NCBI RefSeq assembly: GCF_014224155.1
Contig: NZ_JAASUI010000002.1
Coordinates: 434,001-498,000 of the forward strand
Reading direction: 5' to 3'
Source: Listeria cossartiae subsp. cossartiae
GTDB lineage: Bacteria; Bacillota; Bacilli; Lactobacillales; Listeriaceae
DNA: 64,000 bases
The notes beneath the pieces were generated by a model. That model was not told where the DNA came from. It saw only the letters and a list, made by a program, of their open reading frames with translations, and made no database searches. The stretch's first letter is position 1; each line of letters begins with the position of its first letter. A program made the position numbers and the translations under genes. Positions 16,992 through 26,193 of the stretch are shown here, in pieces.

Positions 16992-17978
16992 ATGGATTCA
17001 GCGTATGTATTTGATAGCGAACAAGCAACGAAATTATTAATGAAGAATTACGAGTTAGTAAAAACAAGTGGTGTGAGTTTTATTGATAAACGAATTCGCT
17101 TTCTGATTGCTCGTCTTTTTGCGGGGAATAATGAAGTGGTCAATCCAGAACAATTTCATGCGCTAAACAAAGAATTTAAGCAGCAACTGGGCATGTTTAC
17201 CGCGCTTAACGGTAATGTGCGTGCATCACTTGTTGGGCTTTTGATGGCTAACGACAACGCCAGCTCGGAAAGCATTCGCCAAGTAATTTCCAATTATAAA
17301 ACGTTAATTGAAGCTGGTTTTCAACGTACAGAATACACCTATTTTGCAGCTTATTTATTATTACAAGCTAAAAACCAAACACTAACAGCGCAAAAAGCCA
17401 AAACCATCCACCAACTTTTCAAAAAAGCACACCCATTTTTAACTAAAAGTGAAGATGTGACAACCGCCGTTTTCCTAGCAAATCCACCGGAAGAAAATAC
17501 CGAAAAATTGGCCGAGATAACAGAATACTATTTTCAAGAGTTCGCCGCGAAAGGCTTCCGCAAAAATGATAGCTTACAATTTTTAGCAACAACCGGGACT
17601 CTTTTATATGGTGAAAAAGACAGCAAATTCATTCGACGAGTAGATAATGTCGTAGAAGAATTGCGCCAAAAAGGAGTGAAAATAAAACCGCTCCATTATT
17701 CCAGCATCGGGATTTTAGCCTTTGTCATGGATGGTCGCAAAATTGACTCTGGGTTAGTGAAGCTAATTGACGAATTGGAGCAACAACCAGGCTTGCGTTT
17801 TGGACGCGAATTCGTTACAGCTCTAGCGATAAGCCTCTACACCGAAAAACAATCAGGGCAAATGAGCAAAGAACAATTAGAAGGATTAATGGTCAATGTG
17901 CATATTTTAATTGCGATGGAACAAGCAGCTGCAGCAGGTGCCGCCGCTGCTGCGAGTGCGGCCGCTGCATCTAATTAA
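16992..17978 (+). CDS. DUF4003-like protein with alanine-rich tail
   Basis: A 328-residue soluble protein resembling the DUF4003 group of Listeria and Bacillus (recalled, not searched); function unknown. I chose ATG 16992, eight bases after AAGGAG, over the GTG at 16983. The last 20 residues are almost all alanine with a few Gly and Ser, encoded by mixed GCN codons. That makes recent triplet slippage less likely than a maintained flexible tail. It converges on the next gene across a shared terminator. Confidence 0.7.
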   Translation: MDSAYVFDSEQATKLLMKNYELVKTSGVSFIDKRIRFLIARLFAGNNEVVNPEQFHALNKEFKQQLGMFTALNGNVRASLVGLLMANDNASSESIRQVISNYKTLIEAGFQRTEYTYFAAYLLLQAKNQTLTAQKAKTIHQLFKKAHPFLTKSEDVTTAVFLANPPEENTEKLAEITEYYFQEFAAKGFRKNDSLQFLATTGTLLYGEKDSKFIRRVDNVVEELRQKGVKIKPLHYSSIGILAFVMDGRKIDSGLVKLIDELEQQPGLRFGREFVTALAISLYTEKQSGQMSKEQLEGLMVNVHILIAMEQAAAAGAAAAASAAAASN

Positions 17979-17982
17979 CATA

Positions 17983-18019
17983 AAAAAACTGGTAGCCCCA
18001 CATGGCTTACCAGTTTTTT
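17983..18019. terminator. Bidirectional terminator
   Basis: AAAACTGGTA / TACCAGTTTT with an inner AGCC/GGCT and T-runs on both strands, between convergent genes. Confidence 0.93.
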
Positions 18020-18023
18020 CTAT

Positions 18024-19364
18024 TTAAGGACTAACATAATAGTCATTACTTTTCTTAGGTGGATTGGAAGAACTTAAAACATAGTCTTTCAAAAATGAAT
18101 TCGGTGCGGAATCCCATAAAGCCATTCCGTCAGATTTTGGCGGTGCAGTACCGGCGAAGAAATACATATTATTTAATCCCATCGTATCCGCCATTTTTTC
18201 CTTGTCTGCTTGACTGTATTTATCATAAGACTCATTTGTCATCAAATCCATTATTGCTTTATCATAGCCACTATTATAAAAAGTTTCGTAATCAAATTGG
18301 TCGAAATTCAGCAAGTTTTCATCCGTAGATCCTTTTGCTTTTGCCCAAGTTTCGATATCTAGCTTTTTGGACTGATAAGTGAAGTTTTTATTTTTGGCAC
18401 TATACGTTATTGTACCGTACTTATGTGGGAAAACCGAAAGCGCATTGGTGACGATATCCGTGATTTCTTTACCATCTGTACTCTTTGCAGAACGAATATT
18501 TTGCGTGTGGATATGACCGCTTAGGGAGAAATCCATCGAGCCAGCTGTGAGAGCATCGATCACTTGTTGATTATAATTAATCGTATAACCTTTTTGAATG
18601 ACATCACTATGATCCGTTAAATTATGATGCAATACAGGGACAAGTTTGGCGCCATTTTTCTTCGCAAGCGCACTGCTTTCTTTTATCCAATCTAATGTTC
18701 CGGCGGTTAGCCCGCCTTCTGTTGTGGGATTTCCTTGCTGCATATTTGTTTTGTAAATAGCCGTATCTAACATTAGGAGCCAGACTTTGGAAGACGGAGC
18801 CGCTAAATAACTCAGCGAAAAATCATCCCGCGAAATGGCATCTTCATAACCGAACTTTCCATAAATTTTACTGAAATCGGTAGGCGAAATCGTGTCAGTT
18901 GGCAGTTGCTTATCTTTTTCAAACTTGCGCGCCCACGGGTTGTTAATGTCATGATTACCAGGGATAACAAAAACTTGCGTGCCATTTTTTTCTACTTGAG
19001 TGAGTTTTTTCGCTAATTCTTCGTGGCTTGTTTTTTCACCATTGTTCGTCAAATCACCACTAATAATAAGCACATCGGTCTTTTTCGCTTCAACATCTGC
19101 TAAAAAAGCATCCGTAATTTCGTTGCTGTAAGCCAGTTGTTTACCATCGCCAGCAGCGACATATTTTTCAAAAGCTTTTCCGTCGTCCGTTAAAGACGGG
19201 GCGAAATAATGGACGTCGGTTGTTACTACCATCGATAAATTACGATCTTTTTCGATTGGCGCAGTAACTTTTTCCGTTGTCCCACTTGCAGAACCACAGG
19301 CAACTAAAGAAAAAGATAAAAGGATAGGTGTAGCTATTTTTAAAAATCGAATCACGTTAATCAC
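18024..19364 (-). CDS. Metallophosphoesterase lipoprotein
   Basis: A 446-residue calcineurin-like phosphoesterase exported as a lipoprotein: signal peptide ending LSFSLVAC (lipid-modified Cys at about 23). Metal-site motifs are in order: DVHYFAP, GDLTNNGE, GNHD, HHNL and GHIHTQ. It should sit on the outer face of the membrane and hydrolyse a phosphomonoester or diester; the substrate is unknown. GTG start with a weak RBS; a second GTG three codons later is possible. It lies next to the EET locus but has no known part in it. Confidence 0.9.
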   Translation of the reverse strand: MINVIRFLKIATPILLSFSLVACGSASGTTEKVTAPIEKDRNLSMVVTTDVHYFAPSLTDDGKAFEKYVAAGDGKQLAYSNEITDAFLADVEAKKTDVLIISGDLTNNGEKTSHEELAKKLTQVEKNGTQVFVIPGNHDINNPWARKFEKDKQLPTDTISPTDFSKIYGKFGYEDAISRDDFSLSYLAAPSSKVWLLMLDTAIYKTNMQQGNPTTEGGLTAGTLDWIKESSALAKKNGAKLVPVLHHNLTDHSDVIQKGYTINYNQQVIDALTAGSMDFSLSGHIHTQNIRSAKSTDGKEITDIVTNALSVFPHKYGTITYSAKNKNFTYQSKKLDIETWAKAKGSTDENLLNFDQFDYETFYNSGYDKAIMDLMTNESYDKYSQADKEKMADTMGLNNMYFFAGTAPPKSDGMALWDSAPNSFLKDYVLSSSNPPKKSNDYYVSP

Positions 19365-19445
19365 GCTTTCATGTTTGTATTTTCACAATGAGCCGTAAAA
19401 TTTAGAACAAAACTCAAAAAGGGAAGGAGCAATGTTCTAAATGGT

Positions 19446-20426
19446 TTAGATATCTCTATCTAAAATACTTTTCGTCAAGCGGTACATATCATCACGATAC
19501 GCGCCAGCTGGTAGTTTTTTAATTTCACGAAGAGCTTTATTCGTATATTTATTAGCAAGCTTAAACGCCTGTTCGACACCATTATATTTAGAAATAAGTG
19601 CTAAAACTTGTTCAGAAGCATCATCAGTCATAGCTAATTTTTGTGAAAGAAGTGGCTCGAATTCAGCCAAATGACCTTTCATCGCATAAATAAGCGGTAG
19701 AGAATAAATCCCTTGCTTCATATCATTTAAAACGGGTTTGCCAAGGCCGGCATCTGTACTTGTGTAATCAAGCACGTCATCAATAATTTGAAAAGCCATA
19801 CCAAGATAATGCCCGATATTATAGCATTTCGCAACAGTCATGCGAGACGCTTTACTGCCACTTGCGCCAGAATAACAACTAAGCGCAAAAAGTTGAGCTG
19901 TTTTGCCAGAAATACGAGATAAGTATTCGCGGACAGTGACGTTCATTTTGTAGCTAGTGCGCATTTGGTCTAGTTCACCCATTAAGATTTTCTCGATATT
20001 TTTACTATTAAATTCGATATTCTCCACGGAAGAAGCATGCGCAGATAAAATTTTGAAACAGATACAGAATAAATAATCGCCAGTATAAACGGCATAATTA
20101 CGACCGTATTTGGAATGAATCGTTGGAATACCACGACGTAATGGTGAATCATCAACAACATCATCATGAATCAATGTCGCCATATGAAGCACTTCAAGCG
20201 CAGCAGCAATCGAAACAGCGCGTTCTTTATCAAAATCAGGTCCGGCTTGAGCAGAAAGAAGTGCAAAAGCAGGGCGCAGTAATTTTCCGCCAGCGTGAAT
20301 CAAATCCTTCACATTTTGCTCAACGTGTTTATCGCGAATTTGAATGTTTTTTTCAATTGTTTGTAAGACTTCTTGTAAATCTTTGGAAAGTGCAGGATAC
20401 TCATCCCACATAGCATGAAGTTGCAT
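19446..20426 (-). CDS. dmkB: Polyprenyl diphosphate synthase of the EET locus
   Basis: A 326-residue trans-isoprenyl diphosphate synthase. The two Asp-rich motifs are LIHDDVVDD and QIIDDVLDY, which bind Mg-diphosphate. In Listeria EET (established work on the lmo2634-lmo2641 locus) this paralogue supplies the prenyl chain for the demethylmenaquinone used only for electron export. ATG after AAAGGAG, 21 bases after eetB on the minus strand. The symbol follows gene order and family. Confidence 0.92.
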   Translation of the reverse strand: MQLHAMWDEYPALSKDLQEVLQTIEKNIQIRDKHVEQNVKDLIHAGGKLLRPAFALLSAQAGPDFDKERAVSIAAALEVLHMATLIHDDVVDDSPLRRGIPTIHSKYGRNYAVYTGDYLFCICFKILSAHASSVENIEFNSKNIEKILMGELDQMRTSYKMNVTVREYLSRISGKTAQLFALSCYSGASGSKASRMTVAKCYNIGHYLGMAFQIIDDVLDYTSTDAGLGKPVLNDMKQGIYSLPLIYAMKGHLAEFEPLLSQKLAMTDDASEQVLALISKYNGVEQAFKLANKYTNKALREIKKLPAGAYRDDMYRLTKSILDRDI

Positions 20427-20447
20427 ATTGAACTCCTTTTTTAAAAG

Positions 20448-20990
20448 TTATTTTTGTGCTGCTTGACTTTGTTTAGCATCAGCGAACATCCGCAAAGTTT
20501 GGACGTTTTTTAATAAGTAGTTTGCCGCAATTCCAACCGCAATTCCGGAAAGAATTCCGATAAAAGATAATACTGGCAAATAAAGCATAACCGACCAAGT
20601 GCCCGCAATCCAACTTGCAATAACGAGTTGCCCAACGTTATGTAAAATCCCACCAGTAACACTCACGCCAATGATGCTCACACGTTTCGGCCCAAGTTGT
20701 TGTACGAGCCACATCCCAAGAAAACTCAAGATTGCCCCCGCCGCACTATACATAAAGGTCGAAATCGTCCCACCAAGCAAAGTGGATAACACTAATCGAA
20801 TGCAAATTATCATAAATGTATCTTTTGCCGATAACGTATAAAGCGAAATACACGTAATAATATTAGCAAGGCCTAGTTTCGCCCCAGGAGCAAACGCAAA
20901 TGGAAACGGAATAGCCCGTTCGAGTAAACTAATGACAACAGCTTGTGCAGCCAAAAGCGCTATATATACTAATCGTCTGTTTTTTGTCAT
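20448..20990 (-). CDS. eetB: EET membrane protein EetB (Gx transporter family)
   Basis: A 180-residue protein with about five hydrophobic segments, of the family once annotated as heptaprenyl diphosphate synthase component I. It resembles small S-component-like membrane proteins. In L. monocytogenes it is needed for EET but its biochemical role is not settled. Encoded between eetA and dmkB on the same strand, with short gaps consistent with one transcript. Confidence 0.88.
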   Translation of the reverse strand: MTKNRRLVYIALLAAQAVVISLLERAIPFPFAFAPGAKLGLANIITCISLYTLSAKDTFMIICIRLVLSTLLGGTISTFMYSAAGAILSFLGMWLVQQLGPKRVSIIGVSVTGGILHNVGQLVIASWIAGTWSVMLYLPVLSFIGILSGIAVGIAANYLLKNVQTLRMFADAKQSQAAQK

Positions 20991-21022
20991 AGAAACACTT
21001 TCCTATCTATTAGAGGATAAGG

Positions 21023-21457
21023 TCAGGAAGAGATAATCGGATCATCTGAATCGCCTGAACTCCCGTCACTCGCTTTTACTTCAATTACTAACTTATGTGG
21101 AAGACAAACGACCGTATCTCCTTGTTTATCAATTGCCCCAGTCCGAACACACACCTGATCGTTACAGTTCGCTTTACTAATTCGGATTTCTTCCCCCGAA
21201 ACCTCAATCGTGTTAGTATGTCCATCCGGTTGTTTCACATCAAAGCTTTCCGTTCCTTTATGTCCAGTGAGCGTAACGGTTTTATATTCTTTATTATCAA
21301 CAGAAATAACCGCAACAAGCTCCTTTTTTCCATTAGCAGGAGCCGGTTCATTCGCTTTTACATATGAAAAAATAGCAATCGGCAAAAAGGAGAGTATACA
21401 AAGAGATAAAATAATAATAATATCCCAGCGTTTCACCATAGAAAAATACTTCTTCAC
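21023..21457 (-). CDS. eetA: EET protein EetA (NusG domain II-like, membrane-anchored)
   Basis: A 144-residue protein with one N-terminal membrane segment (about residues 10-28) and an extracytoplasmic NusG-II-like domain. That domain includes a paired-cysteine block (CNDQVCVRTG) and a later Cys in TVVCLPHKLVIEV. I start it at GTG 21457 (MKKYFSMVKRW), seven bases after GGAGG; the longer frame to 21475 would include the Shine-Dalgarno. The clustered cysteines suggest a redox or metal role, which is not proven. Confidence 0.88.
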   Translation of the reverse strand: MKKYFSMVKRWDIIIILSLCILSFLPIAIFSYVKANEPAPANGKKELVAVISVDNKEYKTVTLTGHKGTESFDVKQPDGHTNTIEVSGEEIRISKANCNDQVCVRTGAIDKQGDTVVCLPHKLVIEVKASDGSSGDSDDPIISS

Positions 21458-21552
21458 CGTATTGCCTCCTTTCAAAATGTCATGTACAAATCCTATTTTA
21501 AAGGATTATGCCTAAATATAATAGGAAAAAGTTTAAGAAATAACCAAATAAT

Positions 21553-21610
21553 AAAAACGGAAGCACCTCCTATGCCAAAACTGGCTTTTGGATGCACTCC
21601 CGAGTTTTTA
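21553..21610 (-). terminator. Terminator-like structure after ndh2
   Basis: On the minus strand CCAAAA / TTTTGG forms the inner stem, with imperfect outer pairing and a T-run at 21553-21557. A TATTAT box follows before eetA, so eetA-eetB-dmkB may have their own promoter. Confidence 0.6.
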
Positions 21611-21632
21611 TTTAAAATTTTAACTAGCTAAT

Positions 21633-23519
21633 TTACTTGTCTCTGTAAACGGACCTTGGCTTACCGTACCACCAATGACCAAGATGTTTTTGGAACCAAG
21701 GAACAGCCCAATAATCAAGACCAAATGTGCGACCAGCGCCATTTAGAAGTGCGATAGAAGCTGGTAACGCCCAGAATTTGTCCCAACCAAGCATAGCGCT
21801 TAGTGTAAACATTACTAGGAATCCAGCACTTCCGATACTTACAAGCCAAGTGAATAGACCAACTACCATAGCAAGACCGATTGCAAGTTCAACAAAAGGT
21901 ACAACTTTTTGCATTACTAGTGCAACGTCAAGATTTGGCATTAGAAGTTTCATAATCCATTCAAACCAACCAGGCATATGGCTAAGAATTGGAGTAGTTA
22001 CGTTTGTTGCAGCAGCCCCAGCAGCATCACCGGCAGCTTGACTAGCGCCAGATGTAGCAGCAGTTTGTAACCATTCGAATGGCATTTTAGAGCTTGTTGC
22101 AGTTAACCAAGAGTCAGAACCGATACCGTTAAATAAAGGTTTTAAGTTTGTAATACTTACTTTATCCCATGTAGTTTCGCCGTAGATTTTAGAAAGCGCT
22201 TCGTCAATCCAGAACCAACCTAGATATACACGTAAAGGAAGAACCCAAAGTACGTTACCGTAACGAGAAGTCCAACCACGGAAGATATTACGGTGATCTT
22301 TAATGTGGAAGAATTCATGCATAACATATTGCCACATGTAGTAACCACTGCGGATACCGAAGAAGTAATACAAGTTAACCATATGTTTCATTAAAATAGC
22401 GAACCAACCAGAAAGATGCATGTTACCAAGATGAGCAACACCATATTTAGCTCCGATAGAAACCATTACACCATGGTATTTACCTTGGAATGGTTCTTTT
22501 TCGCCAGTACCGCTCATTTCAACGATGATGCTTTTCGCTGCAGTTAATGCAGTTTGTTCAGCACCTTCAACGATTTGCGGAGTTGGTTTGCCTTCTTCAT
22601 CTTCAAAGTAAGCAAGGTCACCAACGACATAAACGTCTTTAAGACCATCTGCTTCCATATATTGGTTTACTTTCAAACGGCCTGCACGAGCAGATTCCAT
22701 ACCGTAATCTTTAGTATCAGAGTTAGCGCGAACACCAGCAGTCCAAATTAATGTACTTGTTGGAAGCTCTTCGCCAGATTTAAGTACGATGCTTTCAGGT
22801 TTAACTTCAACGATAGCAGCGTTTTTCATGATTTCAATACCTTTTTTAACCATGTAACGTTCTGCTTTGTCAGCGTCTCTTCTTTCAAGCATGTTTAGGA
22901 TTGTTGGAGCAGCTTCTACTACAACTAATTTAATTTCAGATGCGTCAATTTTGTTATCTTTAGCAAGACGATCTTTCCATTCTAAAAGTTCCCCAACCAT
23001 TTCGATACCAGTAAATCCAGATCCACAAACAACGAATGTTAACATTGCTTTACGTTTTTCAACGTCTTGTTCGCGAGATGCTTTCGTTACAGTTTCTTCA
23101 ATATGATTGCGTAACTTAACAGAATCTTCCCAAGACCAAAGTGTAAAGCCATTTTCGCCAACACCAGGAGTCCCGAAATCATTAGGTTCGCCGCCCATAC
23201 CTAATACTAGGTAATCAAACGGATAACTTCCGTGCTCTGTTGTTACAACTTTTTTATCATGATCTACATGTGTCACGTTATCAGTTACAAGATTAACTTT
23301 TGTTCTATTAAACAAACGACGTAAATCATATTGAATTGCAGTTGGATCAACACGACCACCAGCAACCTCATGTAGTTCAGTCATCATTGTATGATACGAA
23401 TGACGATCGATTAAAGTAATATTAACGTCTTTGTCTTTCTTGTATTTCTTAGCTAATTTCTTAGCAGCGTGTACACCTGCATATCCTGCCCCAATTAAAA
23501 CGATATTCTTTTCAGGCAT
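21633..23519 (-). CDS. ndh2: Type II NADH dehydrogenase with C-terminal membrane extension
   Basis: A 628-residue flavoprotein. N-terminal FAD motif VLIGAGYAGVHAA, then an NADH-binding motif VVCGSGFTGIEMVGE, are in the first 200 residues. After about residue 400 comes a long DoxX-like membrane region absent from ordinary type II NADH dehydrogenases. In Listeria it is the EET-specific entry point for electrons from NADH into demethylmenaquinone. I start it at ATG 23519 (MPEKN) rather than the TTG at 23531, which touches the AAGGAG. Divergent from pplA. Confidence 0.94.
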   Translation of the reverse strand: MPEKNIVLIGAGYAGVHAAKKLAKKYKKDKDVNITLIDRHSYHTMMTELHEVAGGRVDPTAIQYDLRRLFNRTKVNLVTDNVTHVDHDKKVVTTEHGSYPFDYLVLGMGGEPNDFGTPGVGENGFTLWSWEDSVKLRNHIEETVTKASREQDVEKRKAMLTFVVCGSGFTGIEMVGELLEWKDRLAKDNKIDASEIKLVVVEAAPTILNMLERRDADKAERYMVKKGIEIMKNAAIVEVKPESIVLKSGEELPTSTLIWTAGVRANSDTKDYGMESARAGRLKVNQYMEADGLKDVYVVGDLAYFEDEEGKPTPQIVEGAEQTALTAAKSIIVEMSGTGEKEPFQGKYHGVMVSIGAKYGVAHLGNMHLSGWFAILMKHMVNLYYFFGIRSGYYMWQYVMHEFFHIKDHRNIFRGWTSRYGNVLWVLPLRVYLGWFWIDEALSKIYGETTWDKVSITNLKPLFNGIGSDSWLTATSSKMPFEWLQTAATSGASQAAGDAAGAAATNVTTPILSHMPGWFEWIMKLLMPNLDVALVMQKVVPFVELAIGLAMVVGLFTWLVSIGSAGFLVMFTLSAMLGWDKFWALPASIALLNGAGRTFGLDYWAVPWFQKHLGHWWYGKPRSVYRDK

Positions 23520-23966
23520 ATGCTTCCTCAACTCCTTGTAAGTTTATTCACAAAAATAAAATGAGTCCAAAATTCCCCACAGTATTATTATAACCTATCA
23601 TAGTTTAACAGAAACCTCCCACAAATGTCTAGATAGTAAAGAACAATTCTAATCTAAAATTTAAAAATAGGACTTTATACAAATGTTACATAATTAAACA
23701 GGCATAAAGTCCTTGTTTCGCATAGGTTGTTAGACATTTTTGTTTGCTATTTTGCGCAAAAAGGTTGGTTTTAGCCATCTTTTATACATCAATAGTCATT
23801 ATTTTGAAAATTAGATGAATTATGTCTTTAGAATTACAGTAGACAAAACCGGACGCTGATGGTATCATTTGTATTGTAAAAGTGATATCGCTTTCGCAGA
23901 CTATCGGTTTGTGTTCACGAAATCACAAACAAAGTTAATCAATAAAACAAAAGGTGGGAGCAAAAC
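23520..23966. promoter_or_regulatory. Divergent ndh2/pplA control region
   Basis: No gene. Toward ndh2 there is TATAAT on the minus strand (23587-23592). Toward pplA there is the promoter at 23840-23868. Between them lies a 10-bp inverted repeat, AGGACTTTAT (23669-23678) / ATAAAGTCCT (23704-23713). Within the pplA leader lies GTTTGTG (23907-23913) / CACAAAC (23924-23930), spaced 10. The second dyad resembles Rex or CRP sites but its spacing fits neither. Confidence 0.6.
23840..23868 (+). promoter_or_regulatory. pplA promoter
   Basis: TAGACA (23840-23845), 17-bp spacer, TATCAT (23863-23868), giving a leader of about 90 bases before pplA. Confidence 0.65.
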
Positions 23967-24866
23967 ATGAAATTGAAAAAAGTAGCAATGGGTATTACCG
24001 TAGTAATGGCTTCAAGCTTATTACTAGTAGGTTGCGGTAGCAGTGACGACAGCAGCAAAGACAAGAAGAGCACAGACACAAAACAAACAGAAACAAAGAA
24101 AACAGCTAAAACTGATGGTACTATGACTGATGGTACTTACAAATTAGAAGAAAAGAATTTTGACGACAAAGGCTGGAAAGCTTTCATGTCAATCGAAGTT
24201 AAAGATGGTAAAATTACTAAAGCTAACTACGATTACAAAAACAAAGATGGCAAACTAAAATCTGAAGATGCAGATTACGAAAAAATGATGAAAGATAAAG
24301 TAGGTACTGGTCCTCAAGAATACTTGAAACAATTAAGCGATTCTTTAGTTAAAGGTCAATCCGCTTCATCTGTACAAGTAGTTTCAGGAGCAACTCATTC
24401 TTCTGACGCATTCATCAACTACGCTAACCAATTAATCCAAGCAGCTCAAAAAGCTGATACAACTACAATTTCCATCAACAACCTAGCTAAAATGGAAGAT
24501 GGAACTTACAAATTAGAAGAACAAAACTACGCACATGGTTACCGTGTAGTGTTCAGCATGGACGTTAAAGATGGCAAAATCACTAAATCTGACTACAACT
24601 ATGTTGACAAAGACGGCAAACTTAAATCAGACGACGCTGAATATGAGAAAAACATGAAAGCTAAATCTGGTACTGGTCCAAAAGAATACATCCCAGCACT
24701 TAACAAATCTCTTGTAGAAAAACAAGACGTTGCTGCAGTAGACACTGTTTCTGGTGCTACTAACTCTTCTAACCAATTCAAAATTTATGCAGCTCAACTT
24801 CAAAATGCTGCACAAAATGGCAACACTGACACAATTAAAGTTTACAACTTAGTAGAAGCTGAATAA
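23967..24866 (+). CDS. pplA: FMN-binding lipoprotein PplA, terminal EET reductase
   Basis: A 299-residue lipoprotein with signal MKLKKVAMGITVVMASSLLL and lipobox LVGC (Cys26). A Lys/Thr linker leads to two tandem FMN_bind domains, about 52-160 and 170-299, each starting DGTYKLEE and each ending in SGAT (VSGATHSS and VSGATNSS). The Thr of each SGAT is the FMN attachment site used by FmnB, so it should carry two flavins and pass electrons to iron or other acceptors. Its signal peptide is also the source of the pPplA pheromone peptide in L. monocytogenes. RBS AGGTGGGAG. Confidence 0.96.
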   Translation: MKLKKVAMGITVVMASSLLLVGCGSSDDSSKDKKSTDTKQTETKKTAKTDGTMTDGTYKLEEKNFDDKGWKAFMSIEVKDGKITKANYDYKNKDGKLKSEDADYEKMMKDKVGTGPQEYLKQLSDSLVKGQSASSVQVVSGATHSSDAFINYANQLIQAAQKADTTTISINNLAKMEDGTYKLEEQNYAHGYRVVFSMDVKDGKITKSDYNYVDKDGKLKSDDAEYEKNMKAKSGTGPKEYIPALNKSLVEKQDVAAVDTVSGATNSSNQFKIYAAQLQNAAQNGNTDTIKVYNLVEAE

Positions 24867-24888
24867 TCAGCACAATTAATGCACAAAA

Positions 24889-24925
24889 CGGCTGGCCCTG
24901 ATTTTCGGGGCTAGCCGATTTTTTT
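24889..24925 (+). terminator. pplA terminator
   Basis: CGGCTGGCCC / GGGGCTAGCCG stem with a T-run, so pplA is probably transcribed alone at a high level, apart from fmnB. Confidence 0.93.
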
Positions 24926-25029
24926 ATCGAAAAAACAGAGGAATTAAGCCTTTTTACTATAGATTTATTCCTTTTTTTACGCTATAGTTATTCAAGTAAA
25001 GATCATGGATTAGAAAGGTGAAAAAGCTC

Positions 25030-26112
25030 ATGAAAAAATGGAAAATAATATTTTCAGTTATCATATTAGCGCTCGTTGTATCAGCGTGCGGAAACTCCGG
25101 TAAAGAATCAAAAAGCGAACCAAGCGATTCTAAAAATTTAATGGATCAACCATATTCAAAAACAGACTTCCTAATGGGGACAGTTGTAACACTTAAAATT
25201 TATGACAAAGACAAAGAAGATGTCCTTGATAAAGGTTTCGACCGTATCAAAGACCTAGCTGCCAAAATTACTACAAGCGATTCAGGGAAAACTTCTGAAG
25301 TCGACAAAATCAATGAACAGGCAGGCAAAAAGCCAGTCAAAGTATCCGAAGACGTTTACTATTTAATCCAAGAAGGACTTAAATACTCGGAGAACTCTGG
25401 TGGTAGCTTCGACATCACTATCGGCCCATTAACTTCCTTGTGGCACATCGGTTTCTCTGACGCACGCAAACCATCGCAAGCAGAAATCGATGCAGTTTTA
25501 CCATTAATCAACTACAAAGACGTTAAAATGAACGACAAAGATCGAACTGTCTACTTGGAAAAAGAAGGCATGGAGCTCGATTTAGGTGCCATTGCTAAAG
25601 GCTTCATTACCGATGAAACCTTAAAAGTATTCAAAGAAAATAAAGTAACAACCTCTATTATAGATTTAGGCGGAAACATTTACGTTCAAGGTAACAATCC
25701 GAACGGCAACAAATGGAATGTCGGAATTCAAGACCCATTCTCCCCACGTGGAAGTGTTATTGGGAAACTTCCTGAATCCAACATGTCCATCGTAACTTCT
25801 GGTATTTATGAACGTTACCTAGAAGTTGACGGAAAAACATATCATCACATTTTAGATCCAAAAACAGGCTATCCTTTTGATAACGACATTGCAGGGGTTT
25901 CAATCGTTTCTAAAAAATCGATTGACGGTGACGGCCTATCAACCGCTACTTTCTCCAAAGGGATTAAAGGCGGAATGGACTACATCGAACAATTCGACGG
26001 CGTAGATGCGATTTTCATTAGTAAAGAGAAGAAAGTATACGAAACATCTGGGCTAAAAGGTCAATTCGAATTAACGGACAAAGACTTCCAAATGGATACC
26101 GTGAAAAAATAA
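25030..26112 (+). CDS. fmnB: FAD:protein FMN transferase (ApbE family lipoprotein)
   Basis: A 360-residue ApbE protein, start ATG 25030 behind GAAAGG. Lipobox VVSAC places it on the outer membrane face. ApbE motifs DLGAIAKGF and YHHILDPKTGYP (FAD and Mg binding) are intact. It cleaves FAD and transfers FMN to the Thr of the SGAT motifs of PplA. It needs exported FAD, which links it to the ECF-type FmnA encoded two genes downstream. Confidence 0.95.
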   Translation: MKKWKIIFSVIILALVVSACGNSGKESKSEPSDSKNLMDQPYSKTDFLMGTVVTLKIYDKDKEDVLDKGFDRIKDLAAKITTSDSGKTSEVDKINEQAGKKPVKVSEDVYYLIQEGLKYSENSGGSFDITIGPLTSLWHIGFSDARKPSQAEIDAVLPLINYKDVKMNDKDRTVYLEKEGMELDLGAIAKGFITDETLKVFKENKVTTSIIDLGGNIYVQGNNPNGNKWNVGIQDPFSPRGSVIGKLPESNMSIVTSGIYERYLEVDGKTYHHILDPKTGYPFDNDIAGVSIVSKKSIDGDGLSTATFSKGIKGGMDYIEQFDGVDAIFISKEKKVYETSGLKGQFELTDKDFQMDTVKK

Positions 26113-26131
26113 ACTATTATTATAGAAGAAA

Positions 26132-26162
26132 GTGAGCAGAAATCCACGCGGACTCTGCTCAC
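26132..26162 (+). other. Stem-loop in the fmnB-dmkA gap
   Basis: GTGAGCAG (26132-26139) pairs with CTGCTCAC (26155-26162), with a further TCC/GGA inside. No T-run follows, so it is not a classical terminator; perhaps an RNA-processing or stability element. Confidence 0.55.
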
Positions 26163-26193
26163 AATAAATTAGAAAAGGGGTTAAAAAAGGGAT

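Noticed and set aside
23907..23930. Rex or CRP/FNR operator in the pplA leader
   Set aside because: The arms are suggestive but the spacing is two bases longer than either consensus. Kept only as an unassigned dyad.
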